Positions 24,440 through 37,122 are shown, numbered from the stretch's first letter. The stretch: 64,000 nucleotides of DNA from Lithospermum erythrorhizon (GCA_019722365.1 JADFUC010000240.1:1-64000); one strand, 5' to 3'. Numbers and translations: made by a program. Notes: generated by a model not told the origin, from the sequence alone.

Positions 24440-26564
24440 ATTCTACGGTAAAAAGGCCGAATTCCTTTTTGAGTATTTCATGAGTTTCAACGGGTCGAAG
24501 CTCATAATTTTTTGTATTTCAATTATTATTTACATAATTCCATTCTGCGCTTTTAAATTAGTTGTTCCGAAAGTTAAAGCTAAGCATTCGACGCAGTAAT
24601 TCAAAATGACGCTTTGCATGGAGGTTGACTTTTTGGATTTAGTTTCACTTCGGTTTTCGAGGTTTAATATGGCATATAATTATTATCTAGGCTGATTATA
24701 GTATAAGCAGCGATAATAACCGATTTACGGGGTAGAAAACGCTGGTGTAGTTGTGTTGAATTTCGAGTTGACTTCGGGTTGACTTTTTTCCAAAAGCTGC
24801 CAGATGGTATAGGCACGTTTGACCTTTATTATAGTTGTTTGAGGTGGAATTACTAAGTGTTGTTGGATGAATATATGTTGAAATTAGTTTTATTAGATTG
24901 GCAAACGGTCATGATTAAAGGTCATGAAACGGGTTTAGTCGGTTGAAAGTCATATGTCGGTTTGCTAAGATTGTTTAAGGTGTTAAATGGAGTTGCAGTA
25001 GGGGCCGAAACCAAGTAGGGTGCTGTCGATATCACAATGCTTAGTTTATCGTCACCTTAACTAAGAATATTTCACCCAAAAGCTTACTTAACGGGTACTA
25101 AAGTTGTTAAAAAGAGAATTTATAATGGTTAATCGCATTTTCTCGGTGTTTTTTTAGACTCGAACACAGAGTGCTCAAGGATCGATTGATTTCTCGGCGC
25201 TAACAATGGGTACTAGCTAAAGGTGGGGATTTATCACTGCATTTATAATATTATTTACGCTTGAGCGAAGTACTTAATAAATAGAGTACGTGATTATATA
25301 ATTATTTTATGAATTTATATGATAGTGTAATTTAGAAGTTGTGAAATGTTGAATTGTATGATGATCAGGTTATGTATATTACGGCAATGAGTTTTATACT
25401 TGAGATTGTCGCATTATGTATATTACGGGCCATATCGAGACGGTCGCGTGATTGTTGCACGATTGTCTCTTATCTCATTGGGCTAGAAGGTTTGATGTTA
25501 ATTGAGTCGCGGTGGTTATGTCTCCTCATGGCTGGCATGTTTTACAATGTCAGTCACGCTTGGTTTCATAGCACGCACCATATTGGTACGCCAAGTACGG
25601 AGTCACACGTAGGTCGCTCTGCAGAATGGGGTCAAGGCGATATTTGTATGGGTGATCGCGGTAAGCATCCCGAAAAGGATACATATTATATCGAGCCTCA
25701 AGGAAGTGGGCAACGACATTATATAAATGTCGGATACAAGTATCAAGGCATTGTCTTGTATTGTGTTGACATCAGCGGATGTCATCGCTGGCCCCGAAAT
25801 GTTGATAATGTCATAGTCTTATTTTCAAGAATTTTGTTATATTGTTATTGTGGTATAACCGTTGTGTTTGAGAATTTATGATGTTTTGCTTGCTTGATTA
25901 TGTGACATGCTATCTCTGGATATAACATATGGATTAACATAAGTGGAGTCCTCTAAGATGTATATATGTTGAGAATGATTACTATTATTTTGATACTATG
26001 GATATTTGGTATATTCTTTTATTGTACATATATATATACTCTATCGCTACGTCTTTATCTTTTGGTTGTGTACCTCATTCGGATGTGATGCTTACCACCC
26101 GGTTGATCTGCTTCCACTAAGTCGGGCCGAGTTTACCCCTTCCAACCTCCGTATCGACAGTGCCATTTGGTGTTTCATGAGCTTCGCGAGCGATCAAGTG
26201 ATTTTACTTTAGCAGACGCGCATCCCCTGCTACCATCTTTTCTTCTCACTTATTTTTGGTGTACTGCATTTCTCGCTCTTTTTTTTGGTGTTGAAAATTT
26301 ATAAACCTGCTTATGAAGTATTTTGACTTGGCAATGTTATGAAGTTTGCACTTTTGGATTTTGACAAAGCGACGCCACGATTAAGTAAACTCAGATGGAA
26401 ACATTGAACTTCGAACTATTTTCACTTTTATCAAACCATCGTTTTATCGATTTTTAAATGCGTTATTTTTTCGTCAACCATCATACTACGACTGTGATAT
26501 ACAGGCCGATGAATCTACTCCAACCTCGAGTAGCGTATACTCGGCGTTGCGCCGTTACACATTA
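24440..26564 (+). mobile_element. Chromovirus LTR fragment lacking its first ~370 bp
   Basis: From 'ctacggtaaaaagg' (24,443) onward it tracks the LTR at 50,921-52,690 almost line by line, for example 'atatggcatataattattatctagg' at 24,668 against 51,147, and 'ctctatcgctacgtct' at 26,039. It ends 'gccgttaca' at 26,564. No primer site follows. The 175-codon frame 25,354-25,881 lies wholly inside the LTR and is not kept in the other copies. Confidence 0.75.
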
Positions 26565-26930
26565 ACACCCTATGAACTAGTGGTATATTGGAATGGATAC
26601 CCAACATCGACTAGTTGAATATTAATTCAGCGGGACAATATTAATTTTTACTTGAAAAGTTATTGAGTAAATTAGATTGTCTGATTAATTACAAGATATA
26701 TATTTATAAAGAATGTGTAGTTATTTTTTTAAAATTGAATCCTTTCATGTCGAAATAAAAGATTCGAACTCCTAGTAAAATAAATACGAGGTTATTCACT
26801 GTAAACGAATTTCCTTTGAATTGAACGGTCCAGATGTGAAATGGCCCTTCATGGATGTGGGTCTCCTCTAGGTCTAACAAATCACTTATGTTGGTTGGTT
26901 TTGTGAGGGACTTGGACGGTCCTTTTTTAT
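26565..26930. other. Short unannotated stretch between two LTR elements
   Basis: No gene, RNA gene or clear repeat seen. The minus frame 26,704-26,955 shows no recognisable domain. Confidence 0.5.
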
Positions 26931-27353
26931 TGGAAATCAATACTATTTGCTTCATTTATTACAGTCTATCATGATAATTTTTAGAATAATTATTTACTAG
27001 CTTTTAATAATTGACATACACCAACATTCAACCATAATACTTTAATTACTAGTCGGGTTCTCAATGACGATATTTCCGTGGTTACGTCATAAAGATCTCA
27101 TGACAATCGTTATATGTAGATTCAACCTCCTAGCGATCAACCTGAGGCATTACCTATTGTGGTACCGCACAAATTGAATTCAAAGGAGGCTTCGAAATAA
27201 CTCAAGGATTTATATATATTACGCAATATTGTAAGTATTTCCGTATTCATATTTCAGATATATATTTTTAGATTCTCACATTATAACAATACTCTGATCC
27301 TGTTATGAATATTTGAATAAGTTTATTCAAGTTATATCATATAAATTCCTTCA
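26931..27353 (+). mobile_element. 5' LTR (423 bp) of an old LTR retrotransposon
   Basis: Matches the 3' LTR at 32,991-33,975 at both ends: 'aaatcaatac' and 'tttactagctttta' near the start, 'gcattacctat', 'gaatatttg.ataagtttattcaagttatatcata' near the end. It ends 'ccttca', followed one base later by a primer-like site. Confidence 0.65.
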
Positions 27354-27354
27354 G

Positions 27355-27367
27355 TGGCATCAAGAGC
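27355..27367 (+). other. Primer-binding site, initiator-Met type
   Basis: 'tggcatcaagagc' differs from TGGTATCAGAGC by one substitution and one inserted base and starts one base after the LTR end. Confidence 0.6.
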
Positions 27368-30300
27368 AAGTTTAATTTGTTTAATGTCAATCTAGTATAA
27401 ATCATGTGTTATGAATTTATATCAATTTATATTTATATTTATGTATAAATATATAATGTGAATGAAGCTATGTATTTTTTTGAATGTGTTCATATGTTCA
27501 AGTACATCAAATTGTATATTTTAGTGTTTTATACTTTAGTATAATTGTTCACGATTTAAAAGGATTTACAATTATTTTAATTAGTTAATTAAAAGTTAAT
27601 TATATTTAAAAGGCTTAAACTCAAAAAATTTTGAATCTAATTTTTGTTCCAGAAACCTTACATTACAAATAAGCTCTCAGAGAAAATTTGGAATTATTTG
27701 AATTTTCTAAGTATTTATTATGAATTTTTGAAATTATACTATTTTAATAATTAGAAATTACATATTTAGTTCTCTGTAACATATTTTTCAGAAATTCCAA
27801 TTTTTTAAAATATTATGAAAAAGATTTACTGAGAAAATCATAATTTTTGGATTAGTTTAAATACTTAAAAATGTTTTTTTGAAACAAATTGAATTAAAAC
27901 ATAAAACTGAAATTACTAGCGTAAAATCGAACACCAGACAAGCTTAATATACCGGGCGTCCGCACCTTTCGTGGTGGTTCATGAATTGCAAAGATATTTT
28001 CCCCGCCTGTAGCCTGGGGCGGCGCTGTGTCTACGAGGGCGGCGGTCGGATATCCAATCGTCATTATTCATATGCTGGGGGCCTTTGAAAAGGCTCCAAT
28101 CTATTTTTAAAACCCTAATTTTGTGGTTTTTCAAATTATGGTAAATTCACTTCGATTTTTGGTGAATAAATATCGCATATTAAATATCTCACCATTAAAT
28201 TTAAGGAAAGTATAGTCAATTTTAAAGTTGGCGCAACTTATCACTCGCTTACCGAGCACACCGCGACGCAGTACTGTCATAGGTATGACAATGGATCATG
28301 TCAAGTATTTCCACTAACGCTGTGGGCTTTCTCGATCATCATTCCAAAGTAACCTATTGGTTTAATTCGTAGCTTAACCGGTGATTTCCACTCAACGTCA
28401 GGGGTTCGGGTGATACACTGCCGGTAGCACCCCTCGTTAGAGCGATAGCGACCAAGAGTTGTGTCAGCGTACATAATTGATTAGTTAATCTACTGCTATA
28501 GCTGGGATTCAAAAATGTACGCTAGTGGTTGCCGCTTTTGATTCTAAATCCACAACGGATCTTGATACCTTATACATTTTGTGAGATTTAGCACGGGTAT
28601 AATATTTACAATTTATTTGTAATATGTTAGAAAATTTCTTGAACTGCACTATCTATGACTGCATATTTTCATTTATGATTGGCACACTAAATTTACCTGT
28701 TTTATTCACCGTAATTGGGCAAATTAAAACATAAATTTTTAATGTGAAATAAAACAAGTTTAGGAGAAATTCATAAGACATGAAGTAATATAGTGTTACA
28801 CGTGCTAACACGATTTCCTTCTTTAAGCCCATTGAAAATGGTTGGGTGCTAATAAAAGACAAACATTAAATATCACAATCATTTAAGACTTGACTTAATC
28901 ATGTGGATACCTTTACGAACCTAGGTTCAAGTGAACAATGTAACATGACGTGATCAGAGGTAAGATTTTGATCTCAATTAAAGATGATGATGATATGAAG
29001 ACTAATATGTTATATTGTCTCTTAGCCACCATACAAGTCTTAAATAAATAGTTTAATCTCTTTTATAACTTAATCGAGAAGACTATTTAATGATTGTGAA
29101 TGTTGTGTATCTACATTTCAATACATGTAATTGGTATTTAGTTTCATCAACAAGATGAACTTTGTTCATAAATTGTGATGAAGCATAAGCTTCTGGTTTG
29201 TATAACCAGACAAGCACATCACTTGTAAAGTTGAGTGCACAAAGAACTATGATTTGAAGTTAATGATTATTTTCATTATTTCAAACATTTAGCACAAAAA
29301 GAAGGATATTTATAACACTTGAGAAATAAAAAGATAGGTTTGATAAAACCTCATGTCTCTATATTTTGCTATCAAAATTGTAATGTCATTGTGGCTAGAC
29401 TCTCAGTGTCTTAGACACTGTTTTGACTCGCATGGTCTTAGATCATGATTACGAGCCAAGTATAATAGTAGGCAGGAGATAAAGCACAAAGAAAGATAAT
29501 TGAGCTCTTATGTAATGATAGATGACTACATTATAAGAGCTTAAATCATCCATGAATGGTTGAAATTTCAAACTGTTTTCTTTGGACCTATATGAGTAGA
29601 AGTGGATGTCATATTTAATATGGACATCTGCATATTTCCATCTATCAGGTGATTCTGATTAGAGGAATGTCATTCTATTCTTCTTAAAAGACATGATATT
29701 TTTGAATAACAAACAATTGAGTGATACTTGTGGAAATGACTTTAACAAGACTTAAATTCAATCTTGAAAAGATGAACTAAGTCAACTCTTACTAGACTTA
29801 GTTGGAGATTCGTTAATCTTGATTAAGTTTGTATGAACATATACAATTTGATCAATGATATAAGTCATTGAATGATACATCGACTGAGCAAGAGTACTGG
29901 GACGACCACATAAATACCATCAAGTTCTCAATTAAGTAACATCGACACGAGTAACGACATTCACGAGACATCATTCTCGATCTTAAAAGTGCATTTGATA
30001 AGATACGTATAAAGAATTGTGTTTAATGAAGTTAAACACAATGGATGAAATATTTCAATTTTGTATACCAGTACTTATTCTACCCAGATGTGTCACCAAG
30101 GGAGTCGACATAAAGAAGAATTATGCTCAATGTAAATAAACATTAACGAACGGAATAAATTATATCAAAGTTGTTGCACTTACCTTTAAATTAAATTTAT
30201 TCATACTTAATTACAGATAACTCAAGAGTTGGTGTTTTGATAAATAAACTTTTGAAACATCTCATATGGACAGCACGTATGTCACCGGGCAGACATACTC

Positions 30301-32990
30301 TATCACGGGTCTAATGTCAGATTATGTCATCATGTACATAACTAGTAGGAACCCGGTATTTATTTCATATGTTCTTTATGAAGTATAAAGGTGGAAGTAA
30401 ATATATGACTTGAATGTATTCAAGCGGCTCCTTAGGAGACACCAATCCAGTGTTAGAACCCTTCGGTTATATCAGGAATATTATGTGAGAATTCCTGATG
30501 CATTGTTGATGCCTAATGCAAAGAGACATGATGATATGAATAAATCATACTCCAATAGATGACTTAAGGTCATTTGAGTGAAATAGAATTGGAATACACG
30601 AGTCGAGTATATAACTCACTCTATTTACCTTCTAGATGGTGATTCATTAGAAGTAGGAAACGTGTTTCCATTAAATGAACATATAGTCATAAATGAATCA
30701 AATATTTATTTCTACCAAGTTGAATGTATTCATTGGTTGACTATGTTCATTTCTATTTCAAACTCGCTCCTTATTGTTTACTCACGTGTCAGAACATGTG
30801 TGTTTAAGCTGAAATGATCCAAAGAATGTTCCTCAAGAATGACGCGATTTACGGATACTGACATTGTTATTGAAGTTCAAGATCTCAAACAGAATAAGAA
30901 GTGAAGACGAGTATACCATCGCATTAAAGTTGCAAACTTGAGATACAAGATAATGGAGTTAGAATCTTTGACCTCGATATATTTTATTGAAATAAAGGTG
31001 GTCAAGAGCGGCACACTGAAGTTCAAGTAAAGGTTAGGAGCACAATCAGACATAATGTTTGTATACATCAGTACTAAATGAATCCTCATACAACCTTGAA
31101 AGGTATGGCATCAATTGATTCTTGTACAATCAGGGTTTCCAATTACATATATGTGACATATGCTATATTAGTCAAGAAATATAAGCTTAGATGACATATT
31201 GTTGGGTTATAATGCCATGAAATTGAGGTGAATAAAATCATGATAGATTAAATTCATGATAGACAAACTTATTGAAAAGACACTTATTAGAGGTCCATTC
31301 CTATAAGTAAAGACCTCACGTGATCGAAGTGGTTGGAATCTATTACATGGTAATATGAATAGGATTCACAAGATACATGTCAGATTGCGTTGCATATCGA
31401 CGCGACATAACACAATTCCCATAATAAATTATGAGGGTTTACTAAAGATATTCACGCGATTCGAATATGCTTTGTACTAACTTTAAGAGAACGGAGGTAA
31501 CTATAGTTACAGAACGATCGCTGTTGGTCTTCACCAGAATCAACGTTAATAGTGTCACGGACAATCGTCGCACGCGAACACCGTTAGCGCATTTCATGAA
31601 TGGGCCGAGTATAGTATACCGGAGAGTAAACCAAAGAAGCTTGAACTTAGTATTACAATATTACTAGTCAATTTAAAAGAATATGTATTCATTAATATGA
31701 TGTATTTTAACACACTTTAATTGCGTTATAAACCTGCCCAATGATAAGCAAAGAAATGGCTAACTGCCATAAAATCTGAAATACTTCTTATATATATAAA
31801 ACGAGGTTCGTCTCCTTATTACACTTAACCAGCGGGTTCACCACCGAGTATGAAATGAGTATTTGGTAGCTAAATTGACCAAGATGGTAATGTCCACAGC
31901 TAAGGCAGCTTATGGCAAAAGGCTTAAAACTCATTTTGCCTACAATTGTATATGAACTATATCAATAATATTAACCATCTCCAATTCTATGGTTGAGATC
32001 GAAAGATGGATATAAAAATTATCAGGCAGCTTTCTAGTTAAGGAGATTATCAGAATTATCAGGTTCCACTTTCAGATGTCCTAGTGACCTAAGAGATTCA
32101 TGCAAAATTAAGGATCCACGTGGATTTAAGCAAGAATCTCGGAGTTGGATATATTTTTCCGTGATTAAATCAAGTTTGACTTAATGACATTAAGAAGAAC
32201 CCTAACGACGCAAGCGTTCAATGAGACGGTTCACTTACTGCTCGAAATAAGTTACAATTGATTGAACAAGTAGTTCTGTCTTATTAACTGATTGTTAACT
32301 ATACTATATGAATGTACACTATTAATATAGTCATTTATTTGCTTCACGGTTGGTTGAAATAATAAATCCCAAGGCAAGTCCGAAGCAGAAAGTAACCAGG
32401 AGTTGCCAAGAGAACCTCTTCAAGTCTAGAAACGTAATGATTGATTGATGATTTTGGGGCAACTAGCATTTGATGAACAACATAATGATTGATTGATGAT
32501 AAATTTTCTTGGATCATGAGAGCTTGTAAGTCTAATCATGACATGGGCCGGGCTTAGTAATCCGAGAGCAAAGCATCAAGGTAAAATCATAAGATATGTA
32601 TATCTGTGTCCTATGAATTTTGCTTAGAATTGTTGAAGTTTAGCTATTCTTAGACCTACGTATATAACTATCTATGTTATACGAGTCAGAAGCTGACTAT
32701 GTGAAACGCCTACCCAAATGAGATCAGAATCCAGATATGTTAGCTTAATACAAGAACTATAGCAAGAGATGTTGATATATTATAGGATTTGTCCATTCTT
32801 GATATACAAGGTAGATCTCAAAGCTCCTCGGAATCATGGTTGATTATGCGCACCGACGCTGTCGACGACGTTATGGTTTCATAGTTCGAGTAAAGAAAGT
32901 CGTGGGTGTTTCATGACACACTTATGATTAGCTTAGGACTAGAGATCGCGAGACAAAGAACAGGCAATCGCCGGGGCGGCAAAAGGGAAG
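27368..32990 (+). pseudogene. Internal region of the old LTR element, coding content not readable
   Basis: About 5.6 kb, a normal length for gag-pol, but with no frame over 85 codons and no motif I can defend for protease, integrase, RT or RNase H. It ends with the purine tract 'aaaagggaag' before TGTCAAATCA. The superfamily is unresolved. Small direct repeats such as 'aatgattgattgatga' (32,436 and 32,481) are present. No host gene is seen in this interval. Confidence 0.5.
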
Positions 32991-33173
32991 TGTCAAATCA
33001 ATACATAAGCCATTTATTATGCCCATCACACACCGTTGTAACAATTCATTTACTAGCTTTTAGTGGAATGTGATTACATAACCAAAACACCAACCATAGT
33101 AGTTTTAATTACTAGCCTGCCTCAATAATACTAGGGTTTATGCCAAATTGCTAGATCTCTATGCATAATCAAG

Positions 33174-33240
<67 letters not shown>

Positions 33241-33975
33241 GTCAATTATATTATTATACTAAGTTGCTATTATCCTGAGCCCGTATGGCCTAATGACGTT
33301 GAATTATATTTCATGTATGAAATTAAACCGTATTTGATAAATTGAGAAATTGATTGTAATCAATAGACTTCTATATCTGTTACATTTACATCGTATGTGT
33401 AAATATTAATTGGATGAACTCGAATTAATTAACTTGCTAGTTTATTATTTAAAAGTTAGTTGAGCTTGTTAGTAACTCGTTAGTAGTATTTTACTTAACG
33501 AAGTTAGTTTTAAATTAAATGATTTTGCCATTAACCATTCTACGCTTTTAGGCTTATTATTAGAGAAAGACATATGGGGATGCATTAGGTTTTCATCACA
33601 TGAAGGACCTAATCACCACCTCCATATTTTCGCCCCCTCACCCATCGAGCGCTCCCATTTTCTCAAGTGCGTAACCTAAAGTTCTAATTTAATTTATTTC
33701 CGTCCACCCCTACATGTTCTAGCGTACTCAAATATGTGATTCAACCCCCACCAAAAGGATCAACCGAGGCATTACCTATCGCTGGGCCACAAATTGAAAT
33801 TCAAAACGAGGCTTCTATAAAGAACTTGGTTGGCGAGAGTATTACGTAATACAATAAGTATTCTCCGTATTCATATTATATTATATGTTTCTTTAGATTT
33901 GACATTATAAGAATTAATCGATCCTTTATGAATATTTGTATAAGTTTATTCAAGTTATATCATAAACTTCCTTCA
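32991..33975 (+). mobile_element. 3' LTR (985 bp) with an extra internal block
   Basis: Starts TGTCAAATCAATAC and ends 'ccttca' like the 5' copy, but holds about 560 additional bases between 'ctagcctg' (33,113) and 'gattcaaccccc' (33,741), including an (AAT)n run. Either this LTR gained an insertion or the 5' LTR lost the segment. Confidence 0.6.
33175..33239. repeat. (AAT)n microsatellite
   Basis: About 21 uninterrupted AAT units inside the 3' LTR. Confidence 0.98.
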
Positions 33976-34570
33976 TCCTTCTCGCTGGTGTCTGCCCTCT
34001 CGGCCGAACCACCGCGAATGTGATTAACAATGGCATACTGGTTGTTGATGACCCACTTTTCCTTTATAATATTCGGGAAGACTCTCGCTATTTATGAGTG
34101 ATTTCATAGCCTTTAACATGAAAGTACATCCGATCGACGAAATACTTTTTATGCCAAAGTCGCAGAATTATCGCAGTTTAATTTATTAAGAAGTTAGTTA
34201 CAAAATATTGTTATGTGGTGAAAGTGGTGGAATACTTACAGAGGATGTGAAATGTTTATCCAAAACATGCTCGAACTCTCATTAATAGTATTTGTTTTAT
34301 AGGAGTAGGATGTTTGGTGCGGTTATTTGACATAATCAAAAGAGTCTCCGAAATTTGGTAAAAGTCAAGACTTAGTTTCTAAAGTTTGCATTGTTGATTT
34401 AAAAATATAAGACAATGATCTAATGTCATTGAATAGAAAATAACTAAAAAGAATAAGAGCGAATTGCAGCAAACATCACCAACATTTGTTAAAATTCATC
34501 GTTTGATCACTCTAGTTTAGAAGAGACACTACTCGATCAATGAGGTTCCCAAAACCATCTTAATTTGATA
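33976..34570. other. Intergenic DNA
   Basis: No gene or repeat recognised. Moderately AT-rich. Confidence 0.5.
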
Positions 34571-34576
34571 ATTATA

Positions 34577-34890
34577 ATGCCCCGCCCGTAATCCGCATCG
34601 ATAATAGATTCGGAGCAAATTAGCCTCACAAACCACCACAAAGTTTTCCAATACGTTTTGTACTCATCAGGTGACGCTCAGTGGGAGACTTCCCAATGAA
34701 TCGCTCTTACTAGAATTGCTCTAGGTCAAACAAGCTTTTAACATCGGGAGTTCTATGAAATAAGCTTTCTCCAAACGCACAATAAACATCTCTGTAGTAT
34801 TTAATAGAGTCAGTAACGCAGCCCGAGCCCAGATATTTGAGCGAGCTTCGAACTGCCTTGTTACGGCTCGGCAATCCGGCTCGATAACTG
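34577..34890 (-). repeat. Decayed 5S-rRNA-like repeat module
   Basis: Read on the minus strand, 34,680-34,760 gives 'agaactcccgatgttaa..gctt', then '..tagagcaattctagtaagagcgattca' and 'tgggaagtctccca', in the order of the 3' two thirds of plant 5S rRNA (AGAACTCCGAAGTTAAGCG ... TGGGAAGTC). Plant TRIM retrotransposons of the Cassandra family carry such a module in their LTRs. Flanking sequence with 'cctcacaaaccaccacaaag' and 'ggctcgg..atccggctcga' belongs to the same repeat. It is far too mutated to be a working 5S gene. Confidence 0.5.
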
Positions 34891-34893
34891 CTA

Positions 34894-34957
<64 letters not shown>
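34894..34957. repeat. (ATT)n microsatellite
   Basis: About 21 ATT units, the reverse-complement motif of the (AAT)n run 1.7 kb upstream. The minus frame through it encodes a poly-Asn stretch and is not a gene. Confidence 0.98.
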
Positions 34958-34960
<3 letters not shown>

Positions 34961-35790
34961 TAAAATAATTTTTGTTATTATTTTGTGATGATTTAAATTT
35001 ATTGTCATGACCAAGGTGTTACATGACAAATCTTTTGTCATATAATTCCAAGCATGGTATACAATTTATCTACTGACAATTAATATTCATCTCTATTATT
35101 TTGTGTATATTCTATACTTTTAAATTTCGAATTTGCATCGTTGGAAATGGGCTGTGGAAATGGCTTTTGACGAGGATCTGGTGACCCTTAACGAGACGCA
35201 GCCAAGCCTTAAGCTCATTTACACTCGAAGTTGAGAAAAATTTCTGCCTCGATCAATTTGGACGGGTATTAAGGATAAATTGCCTATTTTGGACCGTTGT
35301 TGACTTTTTAAATTAGTTCTAGATAAAATCATGGGGTATTGTTGTCCGTCAAGTCTATCTTCTTCCTCCATCTTCAAACCAGCTTCCCCCTCGTACTTCA
35401 TTTTATATTTTAATTTTACCAAAACATCTTAGCAATGCAAACTAAAACCATTTCATTTTGTGAATTAATTTTAGTTAAATAAAAACTTATTTATGTGAAC
35501 TAAATTGAGTTCGGGTTTGAAGAATCAAATGATTTATGTGGATTTGAAGAGAGTGTTTGTGTAAGGTTGTATACAAAAGCCTTTTTTTCATTTTTTTTCC
35601 CAGCCTTAATATTAATGGGAAAGGAAAATCTTGATTTTTATTTTACCAATAGGTTTATTATTAGAAAAAGTTCAATATCATTTTCTTGCAAAATGTATCA
35701 AAAATATAATATATTTTTGCACTTTGACACTTCTTGTTATGTAAAATAGAATTTTGTCTAATTTTAATAAGAAAAATGGATGACATGGGC
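34958..35790. other. AT-rich intergenic DNA
   Basis: No gene seen. Frames at 35,219-35,422 (-) and 35,567-35,749 (+) lack domains and are low-complexity. Confidence 0.5.
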
Positions 35791-35791
35791 C

Positions 35792-35955
35792 ATTTTATAA
35801 GATTAATAAAATATATTATCATTATTATGGTTAGTATATTATTTAAGAAGTTTTATATTGTTGCATTTTTCAATTGAGGTTTAGATGTGTATAAATATAT
35901 AAGACTTTTTCCTACTGTAATATCACACCTAAACATAAGCATTAAAAGAGTATTT
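35792..35955 (+). mobile_element. 5' LTR of a miniature copia element
   Basis: 'attaataaaatata', 'gtatattattta.gaagttttatat', 'ttgaggtttagatgtgt' and 'cctactgtaat' recur in the same order at 36,664-36,800. A primer-like 'tgatatcaaag' follows at 35,960. Boundaries are approximate. Confidence 0.6.
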
Positions 35956-36013
35956 TATATGATATCAAAGTATACTATACTTTATTTGTCAAAACAGATT
36001 AGGTTTTAGGGTT

Positions 36014-36655
36014 ATGGCTAACATCAAATCAAATTCAGACTCTGTACCATTATTTTGTTTTCGATATCGCCCACACTATTAAACGCATAGTACTAAGTTT
36101 TAGAAAAACTCTAGAATATATATTGTGTTACCTTAAGGGAGCACTTAGACAGGATATCTTGTATGCTAATAATAAAAACACTTGTATTGAGTGTTTCTCA
36201 TACTCTAATCGGAAAGTGTTTAAATTAGACAGAAGATCTAGAAGAGGTTACTGTATTTTTTGGAGAAAATTTTGGTTTCTTGAGAAAGCAAGAAGCATAA
36301 TATTGTATTGCTATGAAGTGTAGAAGCGGAATAGGGGTATGACACATTCAACATGTGAGATTATATGAAGTAACTTCATATCACGGAGGATATGCATTGA
36401 AGCTTCGATTTCGAATAAATTATCATGTGACAATCAAAGTTCTCTTTATATTGTTTTGAATTTAGTGTTCCAACGAACTAAATACATAGAGATAGCTTGT
36501 CAATTTGTTCATGATAAAATGAGAGATGAATTGATTATTACTGATTATATGAAGAGTGAAAATCAATTGGGAGATCGATTCACAAAGTCTTTGACTGAAG
36601 AAGGATTATATACGTAACAACCAAGACACGATTAGCATTCATGATCCAATTTGAA
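36014..36655 (+). pseudogene. Copia internal remnant: gag start fused to RNase H
   Basis: ATGGCTAACATCAAATC at 36,014 looks like a copia gag start. From 36,123 the translation switches to the copia RNase H region: YLKGALRQDILYANNKNT, ECFSYS, DRRSRRGYCIF, then W.LEKARS... (36,280), a decayed DNQSSLY (36,436), QRTKYIEIACQFVHDKM (36,471-36,520) and QLGDRFTKSLTEEG (36,565-36,605). Protease, integrase and RT are absent, so nearly 4 kb has been deleted. Frames are broken. A purine tract 'gaaggtggagt' at 36,653 ends the region. Confidence 0.8.
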
Positions 36656-36663
36656 GGTGGAGT

Positions 36664-36800
36664 ATTAAAATATTAATAAAATATAGTCTCGTTAGTGTGA
36701 TTGTATATTATTTAGGAAGTTTTATATAGTTCCTTTTTATTGAGGTTTAGATGTGTGGAAATATTGGACACCTTCCTATTGTATTTTACAGGCAATGCTA
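36664..36800 (+). mobile_element. 3' LTR of the miniature copia element
   Basis: Direct repeat of 35,792-35,930, following a copia-type polypurine tract. The end near 'attttaca' (36,791) is uncertain. Confidence 0.6.
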
Positions 36801-36989
36801 TAAAGTTGATAGTATTAAGATGCAAATTGACACGATAATAGTATTAGGGGTAAAATCAAAATAAGGTCAATATATAGAATATCGACATCAGATGTCTCAA
36901 AATACCTCTTTATTTCATATTTAGAATAGGTTGAAGAAAAAAATCAAAAAGTACCACAAAATCAGATTCCTTATCTTAAAAAATTTCTC

Positions 36990-37044
36990 AAATATTTTAG
37001 GGAATGCAACTCTCTACAAATATGAGGCATTCCCTAAAATATTT
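36990..37044. repeat. Perfect 18-bp hairpin
   Basis: 'aaatattttagggaatgc' (36990-37007) and its exact reverse complement (37027-37044) flank a 19-base loop. No T-run or other terminator context is relevant in a plant genome. It could be a tiny inverted-repeat element, a small-RNA precursor or chance in AT-rich DNA, although the GGGAATGC core makes pure chance less likely. Confidence 0.85.
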
Positions 37045-37074
37045 CTGTGAATCATTGTTGTGCTATATTTCTTG

Positions 37075-37122
37075 ATCATGAAGAAATACGCAACTCCGGC
37101 AACTCTCTTCAATCAGGTTATT
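37075..37122 (+). repeat. Inverted-repeat arm, copy of exon 3 of the small minus-strand gene
   Basis: Reverse complement of 37,551-37,598 with two mismatches in 48. The matching part of the partner covers 42 of the 51 bases of the proposed exon 3 plus six bases of the following intron including GT. Confidence 0.9.

Noticed and set aside
25354..25881. 175-codon plus-strand frame
   Set aside because: It lies wholly within a chromovirus LTR, and the corresponding stretches at 51.8-52.4, 54.0-54.5 and 59.0-59.6 kb are not open in the same frame.
29420..29436. Palindrome 'cagtgtcttagacactg'
   Set aside because: Arms of only 8 bases in 64 kb of AT-rich sequence are expected by chance.
34680..34790. 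Functional 5S rRNA gene
   Set aside because: Too many substitutions, single copy and embedded in a repeat; only a 5S-derived module is supported.
34721..35041. 106-codon minus-strand frame with a poly-Asn tract
   Set aside because: The Asn run is the translated (ATT)n microsatellite and the rest lies in the 5S-like repeat; no domain or splice structure.
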